Below are positions 16,500 through 25,957 of a stretch of 55,362 nt of DNA, one piece after another. Location: contig WQXJ01000008.1 in assembly GCA_009784895.1 (NCBI GenBank), forward strand, positions 1 through 55,362. Reading direction: 5' to 3'. The translations under genes were made by a program, and so were the position numbers. The stretch's first letter is position 1; each line of letters starts with the position of its first letter. Source of the DNA: Micrococcales bacterium. GTDB taxonomy: Bacteria; Actinomycetota; Actinomycetes; Actinomycetales; WQXJ01. The notes under the pieces were generated by a model that saw only the letters and a list, made by a program, of their open reading frames with translations, had not been told where the DNA came from and did not search any database.

Positions 16500-17656
16500 T
16501 TGCCCTGCAGCTTGTCCTTGAGCCGGCCAAACAAGCCGGGACTGGTGCTGGCCAGCACCGCCTCCGGCCGTTCCTCGCCGCGTTGGCGGGCCAATTCACG
16601 CAGCAACTCTGCTTGAGGTTCGGCCAAGTCTTTCGGCACTTCGACCTGAAGCACAATCCACAGGTCTCCCCGGCCCCGGCCGCGCAGGTGACCCACGCCA
16701 AGTCCGTCAAGTTTGATCATCTCGCCCGGTTGGGTGCCCGGCGGCACGTTGACGGCCTGAGGCCCGTCAAAAGTGTTGATCTCAAGCCCAGCCCCAAGGG
16801 CCGCGGCGGTCATGGGCAGCCGCAAAGCGCAATGCAGATCGTCGCCCTGGCGAACAAAGTCGCGGTCTGGTTTGACTACCAAGTCGATGAAGAGATCGCC
16901 GTTGGGACCACCACCTGGCCCGGCCTCGCCCTGACCGGCCAGCCGGATCCGATTGCCCGTGTCAACCCCAGCCGGGATCTCCAGGCTGACCGTACGCGTG
17001 CCTGTGACCCGGCCATGACCAGAGCATTCGGGACAGGGCTGGGTGATCAAATCGCCAAAGCCCTGGCATTGGCGGCAGACCTCGGCTGTGCGCATATCGC
17101 CCAACAAAGAGCGGACAATCCGCTCGCGGGCGCCCCGGCCCTGACAGGCTTGGCAGGTTTCGGGGCTGGCGCCTTGGGCGCAGCCGTTGCCATGACAGCT
17201 GCCGCAAGCCAGGAAGGTCGAAAAGGTCAGCTCCCTCTGTAGCCCAAATACGGCATCGGCCAAATCAATCGACACCCGCTCCAACTGTTCACGCCCGGGC
17301 GCCACCCGCGAGGCCGGACCGCGCCGCCCGGTCCCGCCGCCGGCCGCGTTGAACAGGGTCTCGAACAGGTCGCCAAAACCGCCAAAGCCGCTGGCCTGCC
17401 CAAATGGGAAACCGCCACCGGGCGCACCGCCGCCACCAGGCGCCAGAGGGTCAACGCCCATGTCAAACATTTCGCGTTTGTCTACGTCGGAGAGCACCTC
17501 ATAGGCGGCGTTGACCTCTTTGAAGCGCTCCTCGGCGCCTTCGGTGGCGCCGGCCACATCGGGGTGAAGCTCGCGGGAGAGGCGGCGGTAGGCCCGCTTG
17601 ATTTCCTCTTGGGTGGCGGTGCGGGGCACCCCCAGCGTGGCGTAGTAGTCCTTCAC
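16496..17656 (-). CDS. dnaJ: Chaperone protein DnaJ (type I)
   Basis: 386-aa Hsp40 co-chaperone of DnaK. J domain at residues 1-70 with YRRLSRELHPD (HPD motif), then a Gly/Phe-rich linker, four zinc-binding CxxCxGxG repeats (CGSCHGNG, CQACQGRG, CRQCQGFG, CPECSGHG; residues ~165-230), and the C-terminal substrate-binding domains. The start is GTG 17656, 16 nt after hrcA. Being downstream of hrcA and CIRCE, it should be heat-induced. A second dnaJ next to dnaK is usual in actinobacteria; this is the hrcA-linked copy. Confidence 0.96.
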   Translation of the reverse strand: MKDYYATLGVPRTATQEEIKRAYRRLSRELHPDVAGATEGAEERFKEVNAAYEVLSDVDKREMFDMGVDPLAPGGGGAPGGGFPFGQASGFGGFGDLFETLFNAAGGGTGRRGPASRVAPGREQLERVSIDLADAVFGLQRELTFSTFLACGSCHGNGCAQGASPETCQACQGRGARERIVRSLLGDMRTAEVCRQCQGFGDLITQPCPECSGHGRVTGTRTVSLEIPAGVDTGNRIRLAGQGEAGPGGGPNGDLFIDLVVKPDRDFVRQGDDLHCALRLPMTAAALGAGLEINTFDGPQAVNVPPGTQPGEMIKLDGLGVGHLRGRGRGDLWIVLQVEVPKDLAEPQAELLRELARQRGEERPEAVLASTSPGLFGRLKDKLQGK

Positions 17657-17672
17657 AGATTCCTAACTGTCC

Positions 17673-18689
17673 TTATTGGGCCAATATGCGTGACAGATAC
17701 AAGGCGATGGCGCGGACCACCGCAATCGAGCCAGGGTAATCCATCCGGGTGGGCCCCAGCACGGCGATGCGTCCCACTGCCTCACCCTGGCCATAGGGCG
17801 CGGTTACCAGCGAGGCTTGCAGCAAACCCGGATGGGTGTTCTCGCTGCCAATTCTGATGGCCACCTGGCCGGTGTCCGCCACCAGTTCGCCTAACAGTTT
17901 GAGCAGGACGACTTGTTCTTCGATGGCTTCGAGTAGCGGCAGGATCGAGCCGTCGAAGTCCGGGCTGGACCGGGCCAAGTTGAAGGTTCCGGCCATGACG
18001 ACCCGATCTGCCTGGCCTTCCTGCAAAGTGTCTTTGACCACCTGGGCAATTGCCGCCACGGCCGGGCGTTGGGCCGGCGGGAACTCACCTGGCAAGGCGT
18101 CCAGTTCCGTCATGGCCTGCTGCGGCCGGCGGCCGGCGGCTACCTCCATTAGCCTGACCCGCAGTTTCAGGCCAGCCTCGCGGTCAAGGTTGACCGGCAA
18201 ATGGACGACCCGCTGTTCGACCCGGCCGGTCTCGGCAATCATGACCGCCAGGCAGCGATCCGGTTCGAGCCCAATTAGCTCAACGTGGCGCAGAGTCGAG
18301 GACCCGAAGGAGGGGTATTGGACCATGGCGACCTGGTGGGTCAGCAAGGTCAAGGTCCGCACGGCCCGCTCTACTACCTGGTCAAGGTCCAACTCGCCGT
18401 CTAGTAGGGCATTGATGGCCCGGCGCTCAGCTTTTGATAGTGGTTTGACGGTGGCCAATTGGTCGACAAACATTCGGTAGCCGGCGTCGGTTGGCACCCG
18501 GCCGGCCGAGGTATGCGGCTGCGCGATTAGCCCGGCTTCCTCCAGAGCCGCCATGTCATTGCGAATAGTGGCCGGCGAAACGTCGAGGCTGTGCCGCTCA
18601 ACCAGGGCCCTGGAACCAACCGGTTCCCGGGTCGATACGTAGTCCTCCACGATGGCGCGGAGCACCTTCAGGCGCCTGGCGTCCAACAT
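17673..18689 (-). CDS. hrcA: Heat-inducible transcription repressor HrcA
   Basis: 338-aa repressor that binds CIRCE and shuts off chaperone genes under normal conditions. N-terminal winged helix (LDARRLKVLRAIVEDYVST, VSPATIRNDMAALEEAGLI), then the HrcA GAF-like domain with the C-terminal region ending AIALYLSRILAQ. Start ATG 18689 with GGAGG 10 nt upstream. A CIRCE operator lies 16 nt before the start, so the hrcA-dnaJ unit is autoregulated. Confidence 0.95.
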   Translation of the reverse strand: MLDARRLKVLRAIVEDYVSTREPVGSRALVERHSLDVSPATIRNDMAALEEAGLIAQPHTSAGRVPTDAGYRMFVDQLATVKPLSKAERRAINALLDGELDLDQVVERAVRTLTLLTHQVAMVQYPSFGSSTLRHVELIGLEPDRCLAVMIAETGRVEQRVVHLPVNLDREAGLKLRVRLMEVAAGRRPQQAMTELDALPGEFPPAQRPAVAAIAQVVKDTLQEGQADRVVMAGTFNLARSSPDFDGSILPLLEAIEEQVVLLKLLGELVADTGQVAIRIGSENTHPGLLQASLVTAPYGQGEAVGRIAVLGPTRMDYPGSIAVVRAIALYLSRILAQ

Positions 18690-18705
18690 GGTGATCTGGC
18701 CTCCG

Positions 18706-18732
18706 GTAGCACTCGGGACATGGGAGTGCTAA
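18706..18732 (-). promoter_or_regulatory. CIRCE operator (HrcA binding site)
   Basis: On the minus strand TTAGCACTC, a 9-nt spacer and GAGTGCTAC: the CIRCE consensus with one mismatch at the last position. It ends 16 nt before hrcA and directly precedes the ribosome site. Confidence 0.93.
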
Positions 18733-18759
18733 TTCTACTTGGTGGCGCTGCTTCCACCA

Positions 18760-19165
18760 ACGATTGAGTTGAACGGTTGATTGACCGTTGCAGATTGAGT
18801 TGACCGCCTCGATGACAGCGGCAAATCGAGTTGAACGCCTCGATGACAGCGGCAAATCGACATGAACGCCTCGATGACAGACCTCAGGTCTTTGCCCAGG
18901 TGGGTCGGAATCACCGTCATCCAGGTGTTCAGGTCGATCCGGGCGAATCATCGAGGTGTTCATGTCAATCCGGGGGCATCATTGATGCGTTCAGGTCGAT
19001 CCGGGCGAATCATCGAGGTGTTCATGTCAATCCGCGGGCATCATTGATGCGTTCAGGTCGATCCGGGCGAATCATCGAGGTGTTCAGGTCGATCCAAGAG
19101 CATCATTGAGGTGTTCAGGTCGATCCAAGAGCATCATCGAGGTGTTCATGTCGATGGTGCCGGAG
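18760..19165. repeat. Divergent array of 31-bp repeats
   Basis: Eight head-to-tail 31-bp units at 18918-19165 (register positions 18918, 18949, 18980, 19011, 19042, 19073, 19104, 19135; core CATCGAGGTGTTCATGTCGA) face three to four units of the same family in the opposite orientation at 18760-18884 (18792, 18823, 18854; core ATCGAGTTGAACGCCTCGAT). A 33-nt spacer separates the arms. The units have no unique spacers. The array fills most of the 599-nt gap between hrcA and the activase gene; the rest (19166-19288) shows no gene. Confidence 0.88.
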
Positions 19166-19288
19166 GCGGCGGCTTGGCCTATTGGTGCTGGCTGGGATAG
19201 CCTGCTGGAAAGGACAATCCCAGAGGAGGTATTGCGGCATGGCCCTGGTTTCGCCCGCTTCGAGCCACCACCTCCTGGGCGAGGCGCC

Positions 19289-22200
19289 ATGAAGTACCGT
19301 CTTGGCGTCGACATCGGTTCGACCACTATCAAGGCGGTACTGCTGGCCGGCGAACAGGTTGTTTTCGAGGACTACCGACGCCACCACGCCGATATTCACA
19401 TCGAGCTAGCCAAACTGTTGGGCGAACTGGCCCAGCGTTTTGGTGGGGTTCAGGCCGCGGTGGCCATGACCGGCTCGGCCGGGCTGGGTGTGGCCGAGGC
19501 CCTGAGAACCGGATTTGTCCAAGAGGTCCTGGCCGAGACCGCGGCCGTTCAGGTGATTGCACCCCAGGCCAGCGTCATCATCGAACTGGGCGGTGAGGAC
19601 GCCAAGATCACCTTCCTTGGAGCGGTCCCAGAACAACGTATGAATGGCACCTGTGCCGGTGGCACTGGCGCCTTCATTGACCAGATGGCGACCTTGCTGA
19701 AGACCGATGCGGCCGGGCTGGACGCTTTGGCCTCGCAATACAAGACGCTCTATCCGATTGCCTCACGCTGTGGCGTCTTTGCCAAATCCGACTTGCAGCC
19801 GCTGTTGAACGATGGCGCCGCTCACAGCGATTTGGCGGCCTCGATCTTTGGAGCCGTCGCCACCCAGACCATCGCCGGGTTGGCTTGTGGTCGCAAGATC
19901 ACCGGCCAGGTGGTGCTGTTGGGAGGGCCGCTGCATTTCCTGCCCCAACTGCGGGCCGCCTTTGGCCGGGCTCTGGGCGACCAGGTCAGCGAGCTGGTTG
20001 CGCCGGCTGACGCCCATATGGCCGTGGCCTATGGGGCCGCCCTCAGTGCCACCAACCAGGACGAGTCCCTGACCGGCCTCGAAGCCAAGGCCAGGCGGCT
20101 CGACCTGAGAAATGGCGGCGCCGGGCACTTGGCGCCGCTATTTGCCACAGCCAACGACCGGGCCGCCTTCGACCGGCGCCACGCCGCCGCCAATGTGCCG
20201 ATGGTCGAGACTAGGCACGCCAAAGGTACCTGTTTCTTGGGCATTGACGCTGGTTCGACCACCATCAAGGCGGTGGTGATTGACTCGATGGATCGGATTG
20301 TCTTCTCCCACTATGCCGAAAACGGCGGCGACCCAATCGCGGCGGCCGCCCAGATCGTGGCCAACGCCCGCCAACAGCTGCCCGGTCAGGCCATCATCGC
20401 CAAGAGCTGTGTCACCGGCTACGGTGAGTCGCTGATCCGGGCCGCCTTGCACGTCGACGAAGGCGAAGTCGAGACCATGGCCCACTACCGGGCGGCCGAG
20501 CACCTCGAGCCGGCAGTCACCTCCGTCATCGACATTGGCGGCCAGGACATGAAGTACCTGTCGATCAAAGACGGCGTGATCGATTCGATCTGCGTCAACG
20601 AGGCCTGTTCTTCTGGGTGTGGCTCATTCCTTCAAACCTTCGCCAAATCGCTCAACTTGCCGCTCGATGGCTTCGTGGCGGCCGCCTTGGCGGCCTTCAA
20701 CCCACCAGACCTTGGTTCGCGTTGCACCGTCTTCATGAACTCGGCCGTCAAACAGGCCCAAAAAGAAGGTGCCTCGGTTGGCGATATTTCGGCCGGGCTG
20801 AGCTACGCCGTGGTCCGCAACGCCTTGTATAAGGTCATCAAGCTGCGCCACGCCGGTCAGCTAGGCGAACGCGTGGTGGTCCAAGGCGGCACCTTCCTCA
20901 ACGACGCCGTGCTCAGGGCTTTCGAGCTGGTCACCTCCCTAGAGGTGATCCGGCCAAATATCGCCGGCTTGATGGGCGCCTTTGGCGCGGCCCTAATCGC
21001 CAAAGCCCGCTTCAAACCAGGCCAGCCGTCGCGACTGCTCAGTCCGGTCGAGCTGAAACAGATCAGCGTCGCCACCGCCACTGAAACCTGCAAGCTGTGT
21101 CAAAACCACTGCCAGTGCACCATTTCGACCTTTGGCGATGGCGGCCGCCACGTCAGCGGCAACCGCTGCGAGCGCGGGGCTGAGCCGGGCAGTCCTGGCA
21201 CAACCCTGCCAAACCTCTATGCCACCAAATACAGCCGGCTGTTCTCCTACAGGCGCCTAACCGACAAAGCCGCCCACCGCGGCCCCATCGGCCTACCCAG
21301 AGCGCTCAATTTGTATGAGAACTATCCGCTGTGGTTCACCATTTTGACCAAGCTGGGTTTCAAGGTCATCACCTCTGGCCGGTCAAACCACGAGCTGTTC
21401 GAGACCGGCATGGACTCGATCGCCTCTGAAAACATCTGCTACCCGGCCAAACTGGTACATGGGCATATTGAGCAGCTCATTTCCCGCGGCGTCAAGACCA
21501 TTTTCTACCCTTCGGTCAGCTACGAACGCCACCTGGTCGAGGGCGCCGACAACCACTACAACTGCCCCATTGTCACCTCCTACCCGCAGGTCATTTCCAA
21601 CAACATCCCTGCCCTTAGGACCGGCTCTGCCGACCAGGTCGAGTTCATCCACCCATTTGTCAACCTGGCGCTGCCGGATCACTTGGCCAAACGGGTGGTC
21701 GAGATTTTCGCCAAATGGGATGTCACCGCTGAAGAGGCCCAGGCCGCCGTCAAGGCTGGCTACGCCGAACAAGAAGCCTTCGCCGCTGATATGCGCCAGG
21801 CCGGCGAGGACGCCTTGGACTACTGCCGCCAAAACGGCGTCACGGCTTTGGTCCTAGCTGGCCGGCCCTATCACGTTGATCCCGAAATCCACCACGGCAT
21901 TCCCGAGTTGATCACTTCCTTGGGCATGGCGGTGCTGACCGAAGATGCGGTCGCCCACCTGGGCCAGGTCGAGCGCCCGCTCAGGTCCCGTGACCAGTGG
22001 GCCTACCATTCGCGCCTTTACGCCGCGGCTGAAGCCGTCACACACCTGGACAATGTCGAACTGGTTCAGCTGAATTCGTTTGGCTGCGGCCTGGATGCCA
22101 TCACCACCGACCAGGTGGCGGAGATCCTGCAAGCGCACGGCCAGGTCTACACCGTGCTCAAAATCGATGAGGTGTCTAACCTGGGCGCGGCCCGCATCCG

Positions 22201-23734
22201 CCTGCGTTCGCTGGCCGCCGCGGCTGCCGAGCGGGCCAAACGGGCCCGGGCCGAGCAGCAGGCCAACGAGCAGTCACCAACCGGACTCTCAGCGACCGAT
22301 CTGCCTGCAACCGGACAGCCAGCAACCGAGGCTACCCAGGCCGCCCAAGACCAAGGCGAGGGTCGGGTCGAACTGGCCGGGCCGGCATCGGACAACTCAT
22401 ACGCCCACCGGCGGCGCCTTTTCACCAAGCAGATGAAGGCCGAGCACACCATCATTGCCCCGCAAATGGCACCGGTGCATTTCTCGCTGCTGGAGGCCGC
22501 TTTTAGGCGTTCGGGCTACCGGGTCGAGGTGCTGCACCAGACCACCGCCCAGGATGTCGAAACCGGCCTGACCCACGTCAACAACGATTCCTGCTACCCG
22601 GCCGTGATGGTGGTAGGCCAGCTGGTCAACGCCTTCAAGCAGGGCCGCTATGACCCGGATAACACCTCGGTGCTAATTACTCAGACCGGCGGCATGTGCC
22701 GGGCCACCAACTACACCGGGCTGCTGCGCAAGGCTCTGCTCGAGGCCGGCTACACCCAGGTGCCGGTGATCGCGCTGTCAACCCAGGGCCTGGAATCCAA
22801 CCCCGGTTTCAAGCTGACCTTGCCGCTGGCCCACCGGGCCATCAAGGCGATTGTGCTGGGCGACCTGTTGCAGACCCTGGTGCTGCGGACTCGGCCATAT
22901 GAGGCCACAACCGGCGCGGCCATGGCGCTCTACTGGCAGTGGGACGCCACGGCTCGGCGCCATCTGATGGCCGGTGTTGGCACCTTCAGGGCGCTGGTTG
23001 AAGACGCCGTCCACGCCTTCGACAGCCTGGAGTTGAGGGGCGAACCGCGCAAACCGCGGGTCGGCATTGTGGGCGAAATCCTGGTCAAATTCCACCCCTA
23101 CGCCAATAACGACGTCGTTGACGTGGTCGAATCCGAAGCCTGTGAAGCGGTTCTACCAGGGCTAATGGAATTTGTTCTGAACGGCATGTACGCCGCGGAA
23201 TGGAATTACGCCAACCTGGGAGTGGGCGGCAAATCCCAGTATTTCAAACGCTGGTTGCGCCGGTTCTTGGAGCGTTACCGGACTCCGGTGCGCCACGCCC
23301 TGGAGCGAGCCGAGCTTGACTTCGCTGGTCCGGGCGATATGCCGACCATGGTGCGCGAGGCCCAAACGGTGGCCTCGCTGGGCAACCAAGCCGGTGAAGG
23401 CTGGCTGCTGACGGCCGAGGTCTTGGAGTTGATCGAATCCGGCGTGCGTTCGGTCATTTGCGCCCAGCCCTTCGCCTGCCTGCCCAACCACGTCACCGGC
23501 AAGGGCATGTTCCGCGAAATCATGCGCCGCCACCCCGAGGTTGGCATTGCCGCCATCGACTACGACCCGGGTGCCAGCCAGGTCAACCAGCTCAACCGGA
23601 TCAAGCTGCTGCTGGCTTCAAGCGCCCTGGCCGCTGAGGCACATGGCCCGGCAGACATTTCCGATCCCAGATCCGGTGGTGCAGCCGACCGCCAGGCAGC
23701 ACAAGTGGGTTTGCGGACCAAGTCCCCGACCTAG
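19289..23734 (+). CDS. Giant acyl-CoA dehydratase activase-like protein
   Basis: 1481-aa protein joining units that are separate in 2-hydroxyacyl-CoA dehydratase systems. Two BadF/HgdC-type ASKHA ATPase domains (GVDIGSTTIKAVLL at residue ~5 and GIDAGSTTIKAVVI at ~315) each have the iron-sulfur cysteine loop (NGTCAGGTGAFID; NEACSSGCGSFLQTF). A Cys-rich ETCKLCQNHCQC segment and DUF2229/HgdB-like halves follow (SENICYPAKLVHGHIE; NNDSCYPAVMVVGQLVN). The family is predicted to use ATP-driven electron transfer at a [4Fe-4S] cluster; its true substrate is unknown. No dehydratase subunit genes are adjacent. Start ATG 19289 has GAGG 4 nt upstream and begins the conserved domain; the frame is open from 19106 inside the repeat array. 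Confidence 0.9.
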   Translation: MKYRLGVDIGSTTIKAVLLAGEQVVFEDYRRHHADIHIELAKLLGELAQRFGGVQAAVAMTGSAGLGVAEALRTGFVQEVLAETAAVQVIAPQASVIIELGGEDAKITFLGAVPEQRMNGTCAGGTGAFIDQMATLLKTDAAGLDALASQYKTLYPIASRCGVFAKSDLQPLLNDGAAHSDLAASIFGAVATQTIAGLACGRKITGQVVLLGGPLHFLPQLRAAFGRALGDQVSELVAPADAHMAVAYGAALSATNQDESLTGLEAKARRLDLRNGGAGHLAPLFATANDRAAFDRRHAAANVPMVETRHAKGTCFLGIDAGSTTIKAVVIDSMDRIVFSHYAENGGDPIAAAAQIVANARQQLPGQAIIAKSCVTGYGESLIRAALHVDEGEVETMAHYRAAEHLEPAVTSVIDIGGQDMKYLSIKDGVIDSICVNEACSSGCGSFLQTFAKSLNLPLDGFVAAALAAFNPPDLGSRCTVFMNSAVKQAQKEGASVGDISAGLSYAVVRNALYKVIKLRHAGQLGERVVVQGGTFLNDAVLRAFELVTSLEVIRPNIAGLMGAFGAALIAKARFKPGQPSRLLSPVELKQISVATATETCKLCQNHCQCTISTFGDGGRHVSGNRCERGAEPGSPGTTLPNLYATKYSRLFSYRRLTDKAAHRGPIGLPRALNLYENYPLWFTILTKLGFKVITSGRSNHELFETGMDSIASENICYPAKLVHGHIEQLISRGVKTIFYPSVSYERHLVEGADNHYNCPIVTSYPQVISNNIPALRTGSADQVEFIHPFVNLALPDHLAKRVVEIFAKWDVTAEEAQAAVKAGYAEQEAFAADMRQAGEDALDYCRQNGVTALVLAGRPYHVDPEIHHGIPELITSLGMAVLTEDAVAHLGQVERPLRSRDQWAYHSRLYAAAEAVTHLDNVELVQLNSFGCGLDAITTDQVAEILQAHGQVYTVLKIDEVSNLGAARIRLRSLAAAAAERAKRARAEQQANEQSPTGLSATDLPATGQPATEATQAAQDQGEGRVELAGPASDNSYAHRRRLFTKQMKAEHTIIAPQMAPVHFSLLEAAFRRSGYRVEVLHQTTAQDVETGLTHVNNDSCYPAVMVVGQLVNAFKQGRYDPDNTSVLITQTGGMCRATNYTGLLRKALLEAGYTQVPVIALSTQGLESNPGFKLTLPLAHRAIKAIVLGDLLQTLVLRTRPYEATTGAAMALYWQWDATARRHLMAGVGTFRALVEDAVHAFDSLELRGEPRKPRVGIVGEILVKFHPYANNDVVDVVESEACEAVLPGLMEFVLNGMYAAEWNYANLGVGGKSQYFKRWLRRFLERYRTPVRHALERAELDFAGPGDMPTMVREAQTVASLGNQAGEGWLLTAEVLELIESGVRSVICAQPFACLPNHVTGKGMFREIMRRHPEVGIAAIDYDPGASQVNQLNRIKLLLASSALAAEAHGPADISDPRSGGAADRQAAQVGLRTKSPT

Positions 23735-23799
23735 TGTCTGGCGCCAACGGCCGATGCCGGACCTCACCTTAACCCTGTGCGCTTTAGTTTGCCAGGGTC

Positions 23800-24420
23800 C
23801 TAGCTCGTGGGATATTGCGGTGGGACGTAGCCCGGGCCGTAGCCCTGTGGACTGGCGCCAGGTGGGCCGTAGCCGGGGGCGGGAGGGGCATTGCGCTTGT
23901 TCCAGTTGGATCGGCGCACCAGCGTCACAATCAGCCAAGCCAGCCCGCCGAGGAAGAGCACGATAATCGCCAGAACACCGGCCACAATGCCGCCGGCCAG
24001 TTTCCCGCCAGCCAGAGTTGGCGCGACCTTGAAGCGGAGGTTTGCGTTGCTCGAACTGCATTCAATGACGTAGCTGCCGTCGACCGGGGGTGTGAAAGTC
24101 GCCGCCAAGGAGTAGTTGTTGACCTGCTGAGACACGTAGCCCGAATCATTGAAGGGCAGGATTCCCCCAGCTTGGTCAAGCACCCTGCAGTTTCCGTAGC
24201 CGTCGTAGTTGACCCAGAGCCCCATTTCTTGGCCGCCGGACAGCTCAAGCGTGGCATTTCCATCGCCGGGATCAAAGATCTGCGCGTCTCTGATGTCGGC
24301 GGTCGCCGCGACCGCCGTGACCACGATCAACACCACTCCTATCACTGGACCAAAGACCATCAAAACGATTCCCAAGACAATCCCGGCGATTCCTGGCTTC
24401 TTTTTGGCTTGGTTTGACAC
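23800..24420 (-). CDS. Two-pass membrane protein with proline-rich tail
   Basis: 206-aa protein with no named family. Helix 1 at residues ~10-38 (GIVLGIVLMVFGPVIGVVLI), an exported ~90-residue domain containing three Cys, of which NCRVL and IECSSS may pair, helix 2 at ~140-165, then a cytoplasmic PGYGPPGASPQGYGPGY tail. The outer part resembles the bacterial pre-peptidase-like or lectin-like beta domains often found in small actinobacterial envelope proteins (weak). Start GTG 24420 with GGAGG 6 nt upstream. It converges with the activase gene. Confidence 0.75.
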   Translation of the reverse strand: MSNQAKKKPGIAGIVLGIVLMVFGPVIGVVLIVVTAVAATADIRDAQIFDPGDGNATLELSGGQEMGLWVNYDGYGNCRVLDQAGGILPFNDSGYVSQQVNNYSLAATFTPPVDGSYVIECSSSNANLRFKVAPTLAGGKLAGGIVAGVLAIIVLFLGGLAWLIVTLVRRSNWNKRNAPPAPGYGPPGASPQGYGPGYVPPQYPTS

Positions 24421-24619
24421 GACCGGCCTCCTTCGACTTCAGGACTAGCTAGGTGGCAGTTTAGCCGCGGCCAGTCCGGTGGCTGTTCAGGCTCAAGGCC
24501 CACAGGGCTCATTCGGCTGACGGCAGGCGGTGGCCCGGGCGCATGGCTCGCGGCGCCAAGCTGGCTGTCGCCCGGCCCGCCCTGGGACCAACTACTCGCC
24601 GGCCCGTTGGCGTTGGTGG

Positions 24620-25951
24620 TCAAGGGGCCAACGCTCGGGTGACCGTGTCTGCCAGCAGGCGGCCTTTGAGGGTCAGGACAATCCGGTCACCTGGCAGCGT
24701 GACCAGGCCGTCCGCCCGCAGTTGGCCGATGCCGTCCGTGGCCTTGGGATCAACCGCCGCCTGAGGCAGACCCTGGCTCAGGCGCAGTCCGAGCATGATC
24801 CTCTCCAGGCGGGCAGCTTGGCCTGCAACCACTTCAGTGTCTTCAACCGGCCGCCGGCCGGCCGCCAGGGCGGCGGCATGGTCACTGGGGTGGCGCAGGT
24901 TCCAGTACCGCCGGGATCCAATGGCGCCGTGGGCGCCTGGTCCAATCCCCCACCAATTGCCGCCCGTCCAGTAACCCAGGTTGTGGCGGCATTCGTGACC
25001 GGGCCGGGCCCAGTTCGAGATTTCGTACCATTCCAGGCCTCGCTGGCTCAGCAGTTGGTCGGCTAGTTCGTATTTGGCGGCTTGGTCATCCTGGTCGATT
25101 GGCGGCAACTGGCCGGCGGCCAGCCGCCGGCCCATGGCCGTACTCGGCTCGACCGTCAAGGCGTAGCAGGAAATGTGGTCTACTCCCAGGTCAAGCGCGG
25201 CTTGAAGGCTACCTTGCCAAGATGCCATTGACTCCCCCGGTGTGCCGTAGATTAGGTCAACCGACACCTCCAAACCAGCTGCCCGGCACCAAGCCACCAC
25301 CTGGCCAACCCGCTCAGGTGAATGGCTCCGCTCCAAAGTAGCCAGCACCGCCGGATCAGCAGACTGCATGCCCACCGACAAGCGCGTGAAACCAGCCTTG
25401 GCCAGCCCTTCGATGTAGGGCTGGTCAACCGAATCGGGATTGGCCTCACAGGTGACCTCGGCCCCAGCGGCCAGGCCCCAAACGACCCGCACCTCGTCCA
25501 GCAACCTGGCCAGGTTTTCTAGCCGCAGCAAGGTCGGCGTGCCGCCACCAAAGAAAACCGTCCCTGCTGGACCAACACCGCCTGCGGCTCCACCACCCGC
25601 CGGCGAGCTCGCCACCGCACCCCGGCCATCGCCATCGGGCAGCAGACCCGCCACCAACCGCATCTCAGCAACGGCCAGGTCGACAAACCCGACCCGAAGA
25701 TCGGCCGCAGTATAGGTATTGAAATCGCAGTAGCCACAACGCCGCAGGCAAAACGGCACGTGCACGTAAACACCCAGGCCCCGCCCTTGACGGTCGATGT
25801 CCCCAAGGTGACCGCCGGCACGAGGCGGCGGGTAAAGGGGGGCAGTCGGGGTTTGGCTCCGGGCATGTGACTTTGGCGATGCGGCGGCATCGCCCCAAGT
25901 CACGGCGCGTGACGGCGCCCCTGTCCCGGCGCCGGACGCGAGCCCTGCCAC
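24620..25951 (-). CDS. hemW: Radical SAM heme chaperone HemW
   Basis: Radical SAM protein that binds heme and delivers it to respiratory enzymes; formerly annotated as oxygen-independent coproporphyrinogen oxidase-like. Cluster motif CLRRCGYCDF (CX3CX2C) after YVHVPF, then GGGTPTLL and DLIYGTPGES motifs; the C-terminal HemN domain is present. The frame starts at GTG 25951, 6 nt after the lepA stop; GTG 25903 is the other option. No start codon lies between 25900 and the conserved YVHVPF, so the 50-65 residue N-terminal extension, which is encoded by a dispersed hairpin element, must be translated. Confidence 0.92.
   Translation of the reverse strand: MAGLASGAGTGAPSRAVTWGDAAASPKSHARSQTPTAPLYPPPRAGGHLGDIDRQGRGLGVYVHVPFCLRRCGYCDFNTYTAADLRVGFVDLAVAEMRLVAGLLPDGDGRGAVASSPAGGGAAGGVGPAGTVFFGGGTPTLLRLENLARLLDEVRVVWGLAAGAEVTCEANPDSVDQPYIEGLAKAGFTRLSVGMQSADPAVLATLERSHSPERVGQVVAWCRAAGLEVSVDLIYGTPGESMASWQGSLQAALDLGVDHISCYALTVEPSTAMGRRLAAGQLPPIDQDDQAAKYELADQLLSQRGLEWYEISNWARPGHECRHNLGYWTGGNWWGIGPGAHGAIGSRRYWNLRHPSDHAAALAAGRRPVEDTEVVAGQAARLERIMLGLRLSQGLPQAAVDPKATDGIGQLRADGLVTLPGDRIVLTLKGRLLADTVTRALAP
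25845..25913. repeat. Hairpin repeat element, copy 1 (inside hemW)
   Basis: A conserved 22-nt flank (core GGGTTTGGCTCCGGGCAT), a 37-nt hairpin (25867-25903; arms GTGACTTTGGCGATGC and GCATCGCCCCAAGTCAC) and a conserved 10-nt flank GGCGCGTGAC. The flanks match copy 2 at 55084-55151, while the stem sequence differs but still pairs. Confidence 0.8.
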
Positions 25952-25957
25952 GGCGGC

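Noticed and set aside
18760-19165. CRISPR array
   Set aside because: The 31-bp units abut directly with no unique spacers, units occur in both orientations, and no cas gene is nearby.
23735-23799. Terminator between the activase and membrane-protein genes
   Set aside because: Only a 6-bp ACCCTG/CAGGGT stem with a long loop is seen, too weak to list as a feature.
24360-24619. Possible gene between hemW and the small membrane protein
   Set aside because: Frames here lack ribosome sites and family features; the gap is 199 nt of ordinary intergenic sequence.
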